NCBI RefSeq assembly: GCF_030463535.1
Contig: NC_132880.1
Span: 28,539,987-28,603,986 of the forward strand
Reading direction: 5' to 3'
Length of the DNA: 64,000 bases
DNA from: Salminus brasiliensis
Lineage: Eukaryota > Chordata > Actinopteri > Characiformes > Bryconidae
This document shows, piece after piece, positions 33,801 to 48,900 of this stretch (its first letter is position 1; the number at the start of each line of letters is the position of its first letter). The position numbers and the translations under genes were made by a program. The notes below the pieces were generated by a model, which was not told where the DNA came from, searched no databases, and worked only from the letters and a program-made list of their open reading frames with translations.

Positions 33801-36800
33801 TCTCTGACAAGTCCAACATCTTTCTGTCATCAAGTTGATGTCTGATGCCTGCTGGGCTTTTTCAGGGTAATTTTTTACAAAATTGGATTGGAGTAATTTT
33901 TTCCTCGGATATCCCATCCAGCATTTTCTGCTGATACTAGCCTAAATATGGGCAATACCCATCCACTCTAAATTCTGTAAGTCTTAATCAAGAACACTAT
34001 TCCCCTCTGTTACACTTTAGAAAATTAGTGTCCACATCAGAGACCTGTATTCATAGTTAATCACTAGTCTCTCTCAGACGGTCTGTGGATGAATCCTACT
34101 GTTAATTGATCAGCTTTTGTCTCTGTTGCAGTGTCCACAACCTAAATCCTGTCTGTGTGATAAAGGAAAGAGAGGTCCACCAGGAAACCAAGTGAGTGAG
34201 CTGCATTTTCCATCCACTCAACCACCTTCACGTCAATATTTCCTGTACAGAGTGATAACTCCTCCAATTCCCTATAATGACTGTATATATTGTTTATTAA
34301 TCGTTATATTGATATTAGCCTTTGCAATACTGACAATCCCAGAAGACTATAATATGTACATGAGTTCTCTAACCAATCACAGTGTTATTCTGTGGGTGTT
34401 CTTTTAAATCTAGTTACTTATGTAACCCATCAAAAGTACATTGTTCTGGTTAGAAGAATGCAACCATTAGCCATGTCACATTGTTAAATCACTGTTACTA
34501 CTTTAATGCATTGCAAGGTGCACCTCAGTCAAAGTATATAGTACCTCTGATCAAATTAGATGTGTTGTCGAAATGTAAATAAGCTCACATCCTCTACAGA
34601 GCCACACCTCTATAGCATAATTATTCTTTACTAGCTTAATAGAATACATTAAATAAGGTGTATTCAAAATAATTCAACATGTTAAATTCAGATACTGAAT
34701 AGGAGTCATGCTCTAAATGCTGTAGAGACTTTGTACCCTTTTTTACACTTAGAAAATGTGTCATTTGACCAGGGGTGCCCAAACCTTGCTTTTATAAATG
34801 GAATCATGGTCAATAAAATGTGTTTTTTAAAGAATGTACAGCAATTTACATAAATATTCACCCATTTTAAAGTGACTGACCTGTCTTGGTGGCCTCCCAC
34901 ACTAGTCTCCTTTTTGCGCGGTCACTCAGTTTGTGAGGACTGCCTGCTCTACTCTAGATTTACACACGTGTCATTTTCCTTCCATTTCTTAATGATAGGA
35001 AGGTTCAGTGACTTGGGATTTTTTGTATCCATCTCCTGACTGAATCCATCATCAGTAACCTTTTCTCTGAGCTGTGTGGAGAGTCTTCATGGTGTATTTA
35101 CAGTCAGGAATACTGATTAACCAGTGACTGGACCTTCCAGACAAGCATCTTTATACTACAATCACTTGAGACACATTCACCTAAACTGTGAGACTATTAG
35201 CACAGACTGTCTGGACCTCTTTAAAAGGAGGGGGGGTATCTATGCAGTCACTTATTTTACATTATTTTGGCATTACTTTGTAGAAATATGTTTTCACTTT
35301 GACACCATTTGATGTTTTCTATTGTACATTTGTGTCAAAAAAAATTATACTGACTGATATAATTATACAATTATAAAAGCAATGAAAAGAGAAAATATCC
35401 TAGGTGGTCAATAGCTTTTCTGGGCACTTTCATCTAATTGCAACACTGATACCTCGTTCATTTAAAACCTTCTGATCTGGCAAATATATCTTATTTTTTT
35501 GTGTAAATATTACAAGCTTATTCAACATGTTTATAAAAAATGTAAAATCAAGTAATTGAATTTATACATATACAACAATATCAAGAAATATTAAATATAT
35601 CAATTTAATTTAAAACAATTTCACTTGCCAAGATGACATTTTTTATGTGATGTGTTTTGTCCATGTTTTACAGACCTGATTCTTAGGAATAATTATAACT
35701 AGCCGCTTGTATTGACATGATGTTTTGCCGCATGGTTGATTGTTTAGATCTACAAAGAACTATAATTTTACTGTAAAAATCAATAGAAATGTTTTACATC
35801 TGTTGCTCACAGCTGCTGTTCCTTATACTTTGTGAACATTTCATTATAAATGGATCAACAGAAATGCTCCAAAAAGCATTAGGAACAACTTAGCCAGTTT
35901 GCATTGCTTTGCATGTAGTTACCAATTAGTCATCCTTAGAGTGTAATATAAGTCATGGAGCATTTGTTAAAATCTTTAAAAAATGTTTTATTCATATTAA
36001 TTACAAAAAATGTCTTCTGTAAAGTTACCATTTTCGAAAATGCATGTTGTCTTTGGACAGTGAGGATGAATTCCCATAGACTGCCTCATTTTCCTGCTTT
36101 GGGAAACTCGGCTTGTTCTGCGGTGATCTGTATCACATGTGATGTGGAAAGAATGGCGCTTTAGTGTCTGGATTGTTTGTATAGTTCCTGGGTCAAATAC
36201 AGGCACGCTATAGGACGTGTGGAAGTTCAAAATGTTTCTCACCTCATCTCCACACACACACGCTGATCTGTGTAAAGGGGTGCGTAATCCTCACTCTGAT
36301 CGTGTGTTTGATTTGGCAGAAGAGCAAAGCGTGATTTGGTCTGATCTTCGTGTCTCTCTGAAAGCTGTGGTTTTAGGGCAGTGCAGAGCAGGTGGATTCT
36401 GGTTAAGGCTCAGCCAGGATGGGACAGTATTTCCCACACCGTAAGTGTAGCAGGTGCTTAGGGACATAAAGGCCCTATTTCTTCTGGGCCTGTGGTCTCA
36501 AAGAATGAAGGCCCATAATGTGTGTGTGAGAAAGAGGAGTCCAGGTTTAAGGGCCGAGGATTAGGTGTGGACATGGTAGTCTGGGATCGTCGCCTATTAA
36601 CCATACCTTTAGGTCAGCAGTCACTGAGACACTTTTCTGTTGTCTTTTTGTCTTGTTTTAAAAGGTCCCATGTCATGGACAAACAGAAATTAAATAAAGG
36701 GATTTTTATGAAAATAAATCTGAAAAATAATTGGTTACTTGTTTTTTGCATAAAGCGCACCATATTTTTTAGCTAAAAAATAATAATACATAGAAATTGT

Positions 36801-39800
36801 TTGGAAAAAGTATATTTTATAAATATAATTGTTTTATAAAAAAGTTGGAATACTGACAAACTGATCATTACAGAATCATTTAAAATGACATCATTGAAGC
36901 TTACCACCCACCCACCTGTCAAATCAGTTTAATTAACTTTAGTTTTTAATGTTTTATGTTTATTTTTTATGTTTAATGTATATTACATTATTTAGTTTTT
37001 GAGGTTTACTCATAAAGCTTTGAGGTTATGCCAATCAGCCATAACATTAGTACCACTGCCAGGTGTAGTGAAAATGATCTTCATCTACAGTGGCGTCTGT
37101 GAAGGAGTGGGATATGTTGTGCAGTAAGTGAACAGTCAGTTCTTGAAGGTGATGAGCAGTAAAGGTGGACAAGCATAAGAATCTGAGCCACTTTAATGAG
37201 AGCCAAACTGTGATAGCTAGATGACTGGGTCAGAACATCTCCAAAACATCAGACAGGTCTTGTGGTGTTTTTCTGGTATGCAGTGGTCAGTCCCTACCAA
37301 AAGTGGTTTAAGAAACGACAGCCGGTGAACCAGCAACAGGGTCAGGGACATGCGGTCCATGGAGGCCTCACCTCATAACCTACTGCACTTAAAGGATCTA
37401 CTGCTAATGTCTTGGTGCCAGATACCACAGGACATCTTAAGAGGTCTTGTGGATTCCATGCCTCAGATCAGATGTGATGGCCCAGGGGGGACCCACTCAC
37501 TCTTTATCCCTAAAAATGAATGTTGATGATAAGTTCTGCCACATCAGCTCATGTTAAAGGAATTGGATGAAGCTCCGTTACTCCAGGGTACAGAGTTTCA
37601 CTGAGCTGAGGGGACCCATGGTTACTTCTCCATGGTTAGTGTCCTGTCAAGCTGTGTGACTGTGCAGTTGAACATCTTTGTCATCAGTGGGTGCACATTA
37701 AATTAGCTATTTGGACACTCTTGGGCATACACTATTCAGCCATAATAGTACATTACATACCACTGACAGGAGTACTAAAAACATTATCTTAATCTAGGAT
37801 GTAATCTGGGATATATTAGGCAGCAAGTGGACAGTCAGTTCTTGAAGGTCATGTGTAAAGATCTTAGCGACTACTGACAAGGCCTAGATTGTGATGGCTG
37901 TGCAGTGCTTAGTACCTCACAAAAGTGGTCCAAGAAAGGACAGCTGGCATCATTGGCACCTAAGGCTCATTGATGACCATGGAGCGATGGAAGAAAGTGG
38001 TCTGATGAATCCTGTGTTTTTTTTTTTTTACATTGTGTGGTCAGCTGTGTGCACATGCATCGATCACCAGGATGCACTTGGGGTAGATGGCAAGCCAGCC
38101 CAGGAAGTGTGATGCTCTACTGGGAAACGTTGGGTCATGGAATTCATGTGGAAGTTACTTTAACGAACATTGTTGTACACCAAGCACACCCCATGGCATC
38201 AGTGTATCCCTTCCAGCATGATAATGTGTCCGGCTACACTGGAAAAAAACATTGAAAAATAGTTTGAGCAAAGAATTCGAATTGCCTGTGTACAATCTGT
38301 GGGATGTGCTGTACAAAGACATTCATGGAGGCCCCACCTTGCGACTTACAGGACTTAAAGATTCTGCTGCTAACATCTTGGTACTAGATACCACAGGACT
38401 CCTTTAAAAGTCTATTGGAGTTCATGCCTTGATAAGTCAGAGCTGTTTTCACTTTAGGTTGGTTTTAATTTTACGGCTGATTGGTGAGAATGACTGTATA
38501 TAGTGAGAATGTCTGGACCTGTCTGCAGCACATTACAGCTCATCGCTTGCATGGCAGATTTTGACAGTGTTTCAGGAGATCTTAGAATTGAGTGAGCTCA
38601 TCCTGTAATTTCTTCTCCAATTAAGGGGAAACCTGGTAATCCAGGTCCTAATGGACCTCCTGGACCAAAAGGATTCAGAGTAAGTTCAGTGGAGACTCAT
38701 ATCTTACATTACATTGCAAATATTCAAAATAGAATACATTTTATAGCATTTTAGAGCTGTGTTGATTTTTCTAATCTCTGTTTTTGTAGGGGGAACCTGG
38801 TTTGAACGGACGGCCGGGAATAGAAGGCGTTGAGGTAACATCAGAACGTCCTTACAAAAGTAGCTTTTTACTCTGTTTTGGATTTTTTGAGTAATCACCA
38901 TGCTACTTTTTCTTCTGTTCCAGGGAAGGCCTGGAACTAGAGGAGAAAAGGTTAGTCAGTTTTGAGAGTAACTGTAGATTTGCATATAAAATAAAAAATA
39001 TATAAAGTGAATGGTGTCATTTTGTATCAGAATTCAGTTCATATATTTGTAATATATATTATATATTTATATATTTTTTCTCATTCAGAAAAAAAAGCTT
39101 AGCTCAGTCAGTCAATAAGCAGGTAAACTTCCCTAATTCAACAAAATTAATTAATTTAGAACGTTAGAACCTGATGGAGCAAACTGTAAAATTCATTACT
39201 AAAAGTAACATTTTGTGCAGTTGCATAAAATAAAAGCTTTTGGTTTGATTTAAAAAAAAATAAAAAGTAGATTTTAAAAATTAACAGGCCCTGGGGGAGC
39301 TGATGTGGAATAACCCAAAACCAGAGAAATATCTAAATCATCAATCATCAGCTGGTTTAATGTTTTTTTTTTTTTCCTAAAAACAGCATGCATTTATTTA
39401 AAACATTTAGAGACTCGGATACATAATTTAAGCCACAGGGCCTGTTAACACTAGGGATGTATAAAATTATTGATACACTCGAGTATTGTAATATTATGTT
39501 GCAATTCTGTATCTATTCTTAATTCATAGTTTACATTAAAATATTCATGGAAGGACAGGTTCATTTTGTGTTGTGTTTAAACCCTGACCACTAGATAGCA
39601 ATGTTGTTTTTAGCCATTAGACTCTTCCACAGTTTTTATACTGTGACAGTTTTCCTGAAATCTGATGCAAATTAAAATGCAGTATATCGGCTTGCTTGCA
39701 GTATCACAGTATATCTAAGTTTACTGAATTGTAACCCCTGTATCGTGATACGTATATGTGATATAGCCACTTCAAATTACATACATGTCAAATTGTCATT

Positions 39801-39943
39801 TAGCATCAGGGAGTGTGCACCAGGCTTCTGTAAATTAATCGGGCTACTGTGTAGGGTTTAACACTGCCATTGTATTTCATACCATAGACCCCCAAAGAGC
39901 TGCTGTAGCATATGAAGAAAACAACAGATGACTGTGATGGTTT

Positions 39944-39994
<51 letters not shown>

Positions 39995-42900
39995 GCTCTC
40001 TGTTCTGCTGCAGGGCGAGAGAGGAGAGTGTGGCGCTCCAGGGATGAAAGGAGATCAAGTAAGTTTTGCGAATCATTTTCTGGATCTTTTGGTCAAATTT
40101 TTATTTAGGTTTTATTGTCATTTCAACCACATACAAGTTCAAGGTGAAATGAACTAAACTACCTCCAGTACCGTGGTGCAACATGACACTACACAAGACT
40201 GCATGATTTATGCTGGTCGCTCCAGCCTGTGATTTGAGATGATGGTCATCTTTTTTCTTATCTTTCTGTAGGGGGTAGATGGACCACCTGGACCTCGTGG
40301 ACCTCCAGGAGAGCAGGTGAATTATTACATTTATAAAATTGTGTAAATCTATAGAAGGTAATACTGTGTTATAACAATGTATATAATAATCTTACAAAAT
40401 AATACATGTAGTAAGAACAGGTAAGGGATTACAATGATTAAGTGTTGTGAGAAAGTGAGTAAAAGTAAAGGTTTGCACATCCTATTTATTACATGCTTTG
40501 ATATTTATTGTGTAAAAAGGCTTTTAATGTATTTTTACATATACTTTACATATAAAATATATACATATATTTTCGGTTCAGTAACAAACATGTATCCAAA
40601 ATAATATTCATTCTTCCCTCATCTGTCAACTGTATGCACTGGGTTAGGCCTGTTGTAATTATTACATAACCACTTATATATTTTCTGACATATCAACACG
40701 CAGAACATGAGCTGGGTTTGTGCAGTTGGGGCAAAGAAATGTAAATAAATAAAATACATGTTGTTGATCTTACAAAAATTGATTTTTTTAAATGTAATCT
40801 GTGCTTAACATTCTACACATAAATCTTTGTATCTGTGGACATTCATAGGAGTGTGTGCGCACATAACAGCGCAGTAGTATTTCAAGTCAGTGAAATCTAG
40901 AATTAGCTGCAAGTCAAAGATAGATAGTTGCTCAGGGCTTTACTTTGATAGTTGCATAAAATGAGCTAAATGGGACAAAATGTCATGACTGTGACAGGGC
41001 TAGTCTGGGGTTTGCTCCCAGCCTTCCTGTCTTCCATCCAGTCAAGAATTTCCACCTTCATTAAGAGTAAACCCAGATATGCAAATACGTTGTAGTCCAG
41101 TTCTGGCTCACACTTACTACTTTTATGTGGTTTACATGATGAAATGAGGTGAATCAGAATGATGGTGAAGAACATAGCCACAGCTGTATCAACATTTTGC
41201 ATTATAGGTTGCATGTGGACCAGATATGGCCCAAAATTCTAATGTGATGACCAACCTTAAATGTGGCAGCTACAGCTGGGCCTGATTTGGTCCATACTAC
41301 ACTTGCAACCGTAACCGCTCTGTATCAGAATCAGAATCAGAATCTCTTTATTTCGCCAAGTTCAAGAAATTTTAGCTGGTGAGAGCAACACATGTATGAC
41401 ATGTAACAAACAAACAGACTGTTAGCAAGTATTACACTAAGAGAGAAAAATAAATAATAATCATACATAATAAAGTGTAATCATCCATATGTAGCCTGAG
41501 TAGACATCCATATACTAATAGATGCAAATGTTATGCATGTTATGTATTAGCACTTGTTCAGTGACATTTAGACATTTGTTTCAGTTATAGATTAGGGTGG
41601 GAGGTGTCCACTGTGGTTTAGGAGCGCTACAGCTGGTGATGGTTCAGAGTCTTCAAGCAGAGGGGAGTGTCTGGAAGTGATGTGCAGGATGAGAGGGGTC
41701 AGCTGTAATTTTGTAAGTGCCTTTATTAGGCTGCATTTTGCACTAACTTGTCTGCTGCCTGGGAATACATCTGTCCGATGACTTGCAAGCCGGAGTTTTT
41801 GGCCAGATGAGTCAAATCAAATTTATTTGTATAGCTCTTTTTACAACTCTTGTTGTCACAAAGCAGCTTTACACAATCAGTAATTAGTAAAAGAAAAATA
41901 AATCAATAACATAAAAAGATATGAAAAATCTAAGACCCCCAGTGAGCAAGCCAACGGTGACAGTGGCAAGTCCCTCAACTCCCTCAGAGCTGGAGGAAGA
42001 AACCTTCAGAGGAACCAAGACTCACACTGGGGACCCATCCTCCTCTGGTCAGAACTATTTTTAAATTATTGACAAAAGTCATCAGACCTGCAACATATTC
42101 ATAATCATAATAATCATGGTGTAGTATACCTTAATGTAGTCATAGCAGTGATGGTAAGAGTAATGAGTGCATGTAAGCATCTTATGGTCAGATGATGTGT
42201 GAAGATTTGATTGATTTGAAATGTATTTGAAGCTGTTCTGAATGCTCTAATAGACATGTAAACACTAATTTTAAGAATTTTTAAACTGCCTAAGAAAGTA
42301 TTACCACTCATCTGTAAAGTTCACCTTGTAGTTACTTAGGAAGACGCTGGATTTATTGGTATATTATCAGCCATGATTTCTACAGGCCAACACAGAGAAA
42401 GAATCACAGCTATGGAAACCAGTACTTACTAGTGAACCAAATAATTATTAAGACATGAAGAGGCTGGATTTCTTTCTTTGTGGAATTCACTATTTGCCAA
42501 GGCTGTTGTGGCTGTTGTGTCCTTTTGGTGTAGATAATATTAGTGGTGTTTTGTAGCTCTCATAGCTTGATCTTCAGTTTAAAAACTGTATTACAAAAGT
42601 CCCTGTGGGATTTCAGTAGTGTGTTAGTGCTAAGGTAACGTGTGTGCCAAAATGAACATTTTTGGGTCTGTTCCAGATTAAACATAAACACTGAAGCTTG
42701 TTAAAGATTTTCTATATGTTTTTGAAGCTTCTAACAGACATTATCATGTATGTAGCAGTTTTACAGTGACTCTTTCAGCAAAGAGATTTGGCGCAGAGCT
42801 ACTGCCTCGCCTCTGTTTTGTATTTTTAACAACTGACAGAATGGTCCACTCATTATCCCATTCACTTTTCACATGATCCGGTTTAGTATTTAGTGAAATT

Positions 42901-45900
42901 ATTGGACGAAAACAATGAAACAAGTAAAGTATTCTATTCATATTCACAGTCACTGACATATCTAGTACTTCTAAAAGGCTTAGAGTAACATTATTATTCA
43001 TGATAATAGCTCCCACTCATTGGAAATAAAAACTCCAGCTCAGGTCTTAACCTCTTGCACTCTGTGACTATTACTACAACTTAAGAATTACTAACTGGTA
43101 ACTACATGCAAAGCAATTCAAACTGGCTAAGTCTTAGAGGTTAAACAGTGGGAGAGCTCACTTAGCTGTATATTAGCTTGAACAGTTTTTTGGTAGGTAT
43201 TTTAAGAAGCCTTTTTTCCCAACCAAAACTTAACAATGAAAGTTGTTAAGACCCTGGACTAATGACCACGGAATTTACAGAGCTGTATTTTTTTTGGCCC
43301 TTGAAGGCCCTGAGGGTTCCCATCAGGTTAATATAGAACATGCAATGTCCTAGAAACTTAAAACAAACAATAAAATAGGAAGTGTTGATGCATCCGTGAC
43401 AGGAACTGAGTGAGTGTGTTAATCCCCTCCTACAATAATGAGGAAATTATCATAAAGTAAGGAAATGATTCAAAGCCTGAGCAACTTTCCCATCTCTGCA
43501 CTTATGGAATGTGAACCCTGGATTAGGTGTGATCCTGATGGCAATGTAGCGTGGCTAAAGCTGTGGATACCAGCCTGAACTGTATTGTTCTTCTGTGGGG
43601 ACACACTTTGTCCAGCAGGATTAACATGAGCACAAAGGTCATTGCTCCTTCAATATGTGCCCCTCAGGCACTGGCATGACCAAGGCAGAGCTTGTTTCTG
43701 ACATGATCTGGATTTAGATGGGCCTATTCCGGCTTCTAGTTCCCACACACACACACGCAACTCGTCTCTAGTGAGCCAGTCTTGGCTGGCATTTTCCACA
43801 CACAGACAGTGTTTCAGCAAACACATGTCATTCTTTTCTTCAGTAAATGCCTTGATTAGTTCATAAATTATGCAGCAGGTATATACATATAAGAGGGGTT
43901 ACAGAGATATGGTCCATAGTAAAAGAGGATAGAACTATTCGGCCACAGTAAGGCAAATTATAGGGTTATGAGTGAAAGAGGCTATAGAGTTTAAGCAAGG
44001 GAAAGCAAGGGAGGCTATAGACTTACAGGGCACCGTTAGGGAGGTTATAGAGTTATGGGCCACAGTAAGGAAAACTATAGAATTATAGGCCACAGTAAGG
44101 AAGCCTATAGAGTTACAGGTAAACGTTAGGAATAGGATGGTATAGACTTATGGGCCTTAGTAACAGAGGTGATAGAATTGGGCCACAGCAGCAGAGATTA
44201 GTAGCAGGCCACATTAAGCAAGGTTATAGACATTAAGGGATGTTCTAGAGTTATAGGACGCATTAAGGCAGGTAATAGAATTATGGGACACATTAACGAA
44301 TGTTATAGTTATAGGACACATTAAGGGACGTTGTGGAGTTATGGGAAACATAAAGAGTTAAAGAGTTATGGGCTACAGTAAGGAGAATATAGAGTTTGGG
44401 GCAACTGTCCAGGGGAATATAGAGTTCTGGGGGGACCGTCCAGGAGAATATAGAGTTTTGGGGCGACAGTCCAGGAGAATATAGAGTTTTGGGGCAAACG
44501 TCCAGGAGAATAAAGAGTTCTGGGGCGACCGGCCAGAAGAATATAGAGATTTGGGGCGACCATCCAGGAGAATAAAGAGTTCTGGGGCGACCGGCCAGAA
44601 GAATATAGAGATTTGGGGCGACCATCCAGGAGAATAAAGAGTTCTGGGGCGACCGGCCAGAAGAATATAGAGATTTGGGGCGACCATCCAGGGGAATATA
44701 GAGTTCTGGGACGACCGTCCAGAAGAATATCGAGTTTTGGGGTGACTGTAGAGGAGGTTATGGAATTATGGGCCACTGTAAAAGTACACTATAGAGTTAT
44801 GGACCACATTGAAGTACACTATAGAGTTATGGACCACATTGAAGTACACTATAGAGTTATGCACCACACTAAAGTACACTATAGAGTTATGGACCACAGT
44901 GAATATATACGCTTTTGAGTCGCAGTAATTGAGGTTATAGAATAATGGGACACAGTAACAGAGGTCATCAATCACATGCCTGGTTGCATAAAACATTCTG
45001 TGAAATATTTTCTCTTAGGTTTCCCCTAAATATCCCTAACAGTTATGAAGTAGAAGAATGTGAAGTAGAGAATCGAAACCAGATGGTTATAAATGAGGTA
45101 AGAATGGACTCAATGACCGTTGTTCAGAACTGGATCATAAGGGCCCGCGGCAGGTTAAATTTCTTCAAATGTTTGTGAATGAACATACTCTGTCGCACTC
45201 TCTTGGCTGTGGAGACCATGTTGACCTCCCACTTTAGATCTCTGGATATGGTGGCACCCAAGAACTTGAGTGACTCCACAATGGAAAGCACAGTGGTGAT
45301 TCACATGAGGCATGTCTGTTTTCTGTTTTTCATGTATTTCAGGGTTCCATCGGCAGCCCTGGTGACACTGGACCAGAGGGTTCAGCTGGACCCAAGGTAA
45401 GGGCTTTAGCTACTCCACCTTGACTCACCTTGAAGATTTATTATATGATTATTAAACAAATGATGTTGGACCAATTGTGTGAATTTTAGGGTGATCGTGG
45501 ACCAGCCGGAGCTCCTGGTCCTCGAGGTGATGCAGGAATTGGATTTCCTGGCCCAAAGGTTTGAAACTGTTCAACCTTGAACTTTCATCAAATAATACAA
45601 ATTACACTTCTCTGGTATCAATTCTTGTGTTACTCATTCTCTAAGTGTTTTGCAGGGAGATAAAGGGAACCAAGGCAGACCCGGTCCATTAGGTCCAGTT
45701 GGCATAGGAGAGCCTGGACTACCTGTAAGTTATGGAGCCTGTCCTTTTTAATTGCTTTTTTCCTGACTTTGCATGTGAGTGTTAAACCTGTCCACTAGAG
45801 GGAGACGTATCCTTACTGTCTTCTAATTCCTTAATAATGCCCTTAAAATAATAGATCCCTTGAAACCCTTTATGTGGCTCCACACTTCATCACTCACTTA

Positions 45901-48900
45901 ACCGTTGTATCATATTAATATTACAGTAGTAAACCAAATAATTAATAGTAGGTACTTAATAAATGTTATGATCAATGACTAAACAAGCTCAAGATGTTAA
46001 GGTCTGATTAAAGTCTTGGCTCTTGGTTAGTCTTTGTTTTTGCTACTACTAATGATCTATATGTGTTTGTAAGGGTCCACCAGGATCACCAGGAGTGCAA
46101 GGAAGCCAAGGTTTTCCGGGTGAGGGATTACCAGGACCCAAGGTTAGTACTTGTTAACTACCTTATCTTGTCCAGCTGTCACCAGAAACACACTTGCATA
46201 AATTATAGCTTGCTTTGCTGTCTTGTGATTTCAGGGGGACAGAGGTTATGAAGGTCCAAAGGGTGTACGTGGACCCCCAGGGCCAGGCATTAAGGGTGAA
46301 AAGGTAGGAGCTTTTGTCTGATAACTGAAATGTACTTAAATGTAGAACATCTGTTATTCTGGGTTTTGTCCCCATCCAGTCCAGAAGTACTTTCTTTTTC
46401 CAACTGAGAGTTGGTAGTCTTATTATGCTAGATTCCTGATTGGCCCAGTTCTAATCCTTAAAGACAGTGGTTTCCTAGTTGATTGTATTTGATTGTAATC
46501 TTAAAGGGACTTATTTTATTAACATGTTTATGCTTTTAGCTATAGGTTCCTGCCAGATGTGCTATTAACTGTCAGATAAGTTGTTAGATTGAAAGGTTTT
46601 TATTACTTTTATGTTTTCTCTGTTAATTTGAGTTTGGAGATTTTTTTTTTAATTCTGATGTCAAGTGATCCCTCAAATCAATCAGAATTAGTAGATTTTT
46701 TTTATCATGATCTCCTTACCACAGCCCTGCCCCTCACTCAGTGATTAAAACAAAGAACTGAAACTAGAACTAGTTTAAAAGCATTAAAATAGCCAATCCC
46801 CAATCCAGTGGATCGAGATTGGGCAGATTCAGGCATATGTTAATTGATTGTGAGAAACCTCATAAATGTGAAAGGATACTATTCAGTTATTTTGAATTAT
46901 AGGGAAACACTGGATCTCCAGGATTGCCAGGACCAGTGGGATTTCCCGGAGCTGGGATCCAGGGAGAGAAGGCAATCTAATAAAATTCCTCTTTACTCTG
47001 ACCACATTTAAAAGGGTTGCATTCTGTTTTTGTAGGATTATCGCTATTTTTAATAGTCAGTTGATTTTTGACACAGGGTGACCAAGGACCAGTTGGCCCC
47101 CAAGGCCCCAGAGGAGCACCTGGTGTGGGCAATGTAGGACCGAAGGCAAGTACTGTGAATAAATGAAAAAGCTACTTGGCATGAAAGTGTTCTGTTTAAA
47201 AAAAATATTAAATTGCTTCGTTACAGGGGGACCAGGGTTTTCCTGGTGAACATGGACCACAAGGAGAAAGAGGAACTGGAGAACCTGGCCCAAAAGTAAA
47301 GACTTTCTGAACATAAATATTACTCTCTGTTCTTCACAAACCAAAGACAGCAAAGCTGTATAATCAGTAAAACTGTGACTGTACATGACTAAATTTGTCA
47401 CTTTTGCCATCATATACTCTCAGTTTCGTCATGTTATGTGTTTTCCAGGGTGAACCAGGACCGGATGGCGCTCCTGGCATTCCTGGCATCCCAGGAGAGG
47501 ATGGAGCTGTGGGCCCAAAGGTAGGTATTGTTTGTTTGGAGGTGACAAAGACACCGATAGTCATTAATAATGTGCATGCTTTTGAGAACAAATGTGATAT
47601 TTATGTATGATAGCAGCTATAGGCCCCAGAATTGAGCTAGTGTTTTTACAATATTTTTGGACTTTAGAACTAGTTCCATGTTGAACTGCTTGATTGACAA
47701 GACATGCACAGACAATGAGCTCAAAGTAAATATTTGATAAAGAATAAAGTGGGGAGCTTGAGAGGTTAAAAGTGACAAATTTGTTTAAATTGTCAGAAAT
47801 AATGCTTAAAGATTCCAGATCCTGATTGCAACATAAATTGTGAAGTGAAAACTGATGACTTCACGTAGTGTGTGTATGGCATAAGGAAAGCTGTTAAGTG
47901 TTAAAACTGTTTGGTGCTCAGTCGTGTGGTCATGCTGCCATGTGCTGTTAGTACTTGCTAAACTGGAAATTTCTGCTATTGGCTCTTGAGTTTAGTTAGG
48001 GTTGTGCCTCTTGACTCTTTTGCCTGTCCTTGAGCTATTCTCAGGGGCTGTGCACCAGAGTGCATAGCTGTTTACTCAGAGTTTTCCCTTATTTTTATGA
48101 ATTCTCTTCAGCTATTCAGTAGGCTCTGCACTTCAGTCCCTCCAGTTCTGATTGGTGACGTGTTTGGTTAGTTGTGGTCTCCCATACTAGGAGACCTCAG
48201 GCACGTTCTCTCTCAGAAGGTTGTGCACTGTTTTGCTATGGTTCCTGGGTTGAAGAATATGTTTTGTCGAAATAATGAGAACCGGGGTACAAAGGCTTGA
48301 AACCTAATGGATGCATGCTCACACGTTACATTGCAGTTCGTTTAACTGAGTTGGCTGTTAATATATAGTCTGAATCCTTAAAGAGCCACCCAGACTTGCA
48401 TACACCATGACATTTTATGATACAGACATGCTGCCACTCTTCTTATTTTACTCTGGGAATGCGTTTCCATCGTTTTAATGACATTTAAGTCATATATGTC
48501 TCACAGAAAGACTAAATCACATGAATGAGCCGTAATTAGATGGCTGATAATAAAAGGCTAATTGGTAAATGACCGGATGTTTAGGAAAGGAACATGGGGA
48601 TGCGGTTACTCTGTATTATGTTTCTTGCAATTAGTACAAGTTGCAGTAATACACATCAGACATGGTCTTCTCTTTCTTACTAATGCTGCCATGGCTCCAG
48701 CTTTTCCCAAACAACTGGAATATCTCCTTCAGAGATTCTCTGCCCCCTCTTACAGTCTTCTCCCAAATTATCATATGCTGATGGCATGGTCCAAACTAGC
48801 AAAACTGATATTGAAATCCTGAATATTGATCAATATCAATCTGGTATTCTGTTAAAATTAGGTGTTTTTATCTAAAGCATTCTACGTGAGATGGGCATTT

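Noticed and set aside
44293..44776. Long minus-strand open frames (up to 136 codons) with Pro/Ser-rich repeats
   Set aside because: They lie inside the 31-bp minisatellite. The unit length lets all frames stay open, and there is no splice structure or homology.
43880..44960. CRISPR array
   Set aside because: The units are contiguous tandem repeats without unique spacers, and the DNA is from a vertebrate.
47364..47591. Minus-strand frame with collagen-like [13 protein letters not shown]
   Set aside because: It is the antisense shadow of col28a1 exon 19; Gly-Pro-rich codons also read as Gly/Pro-rich on the opposite strand.
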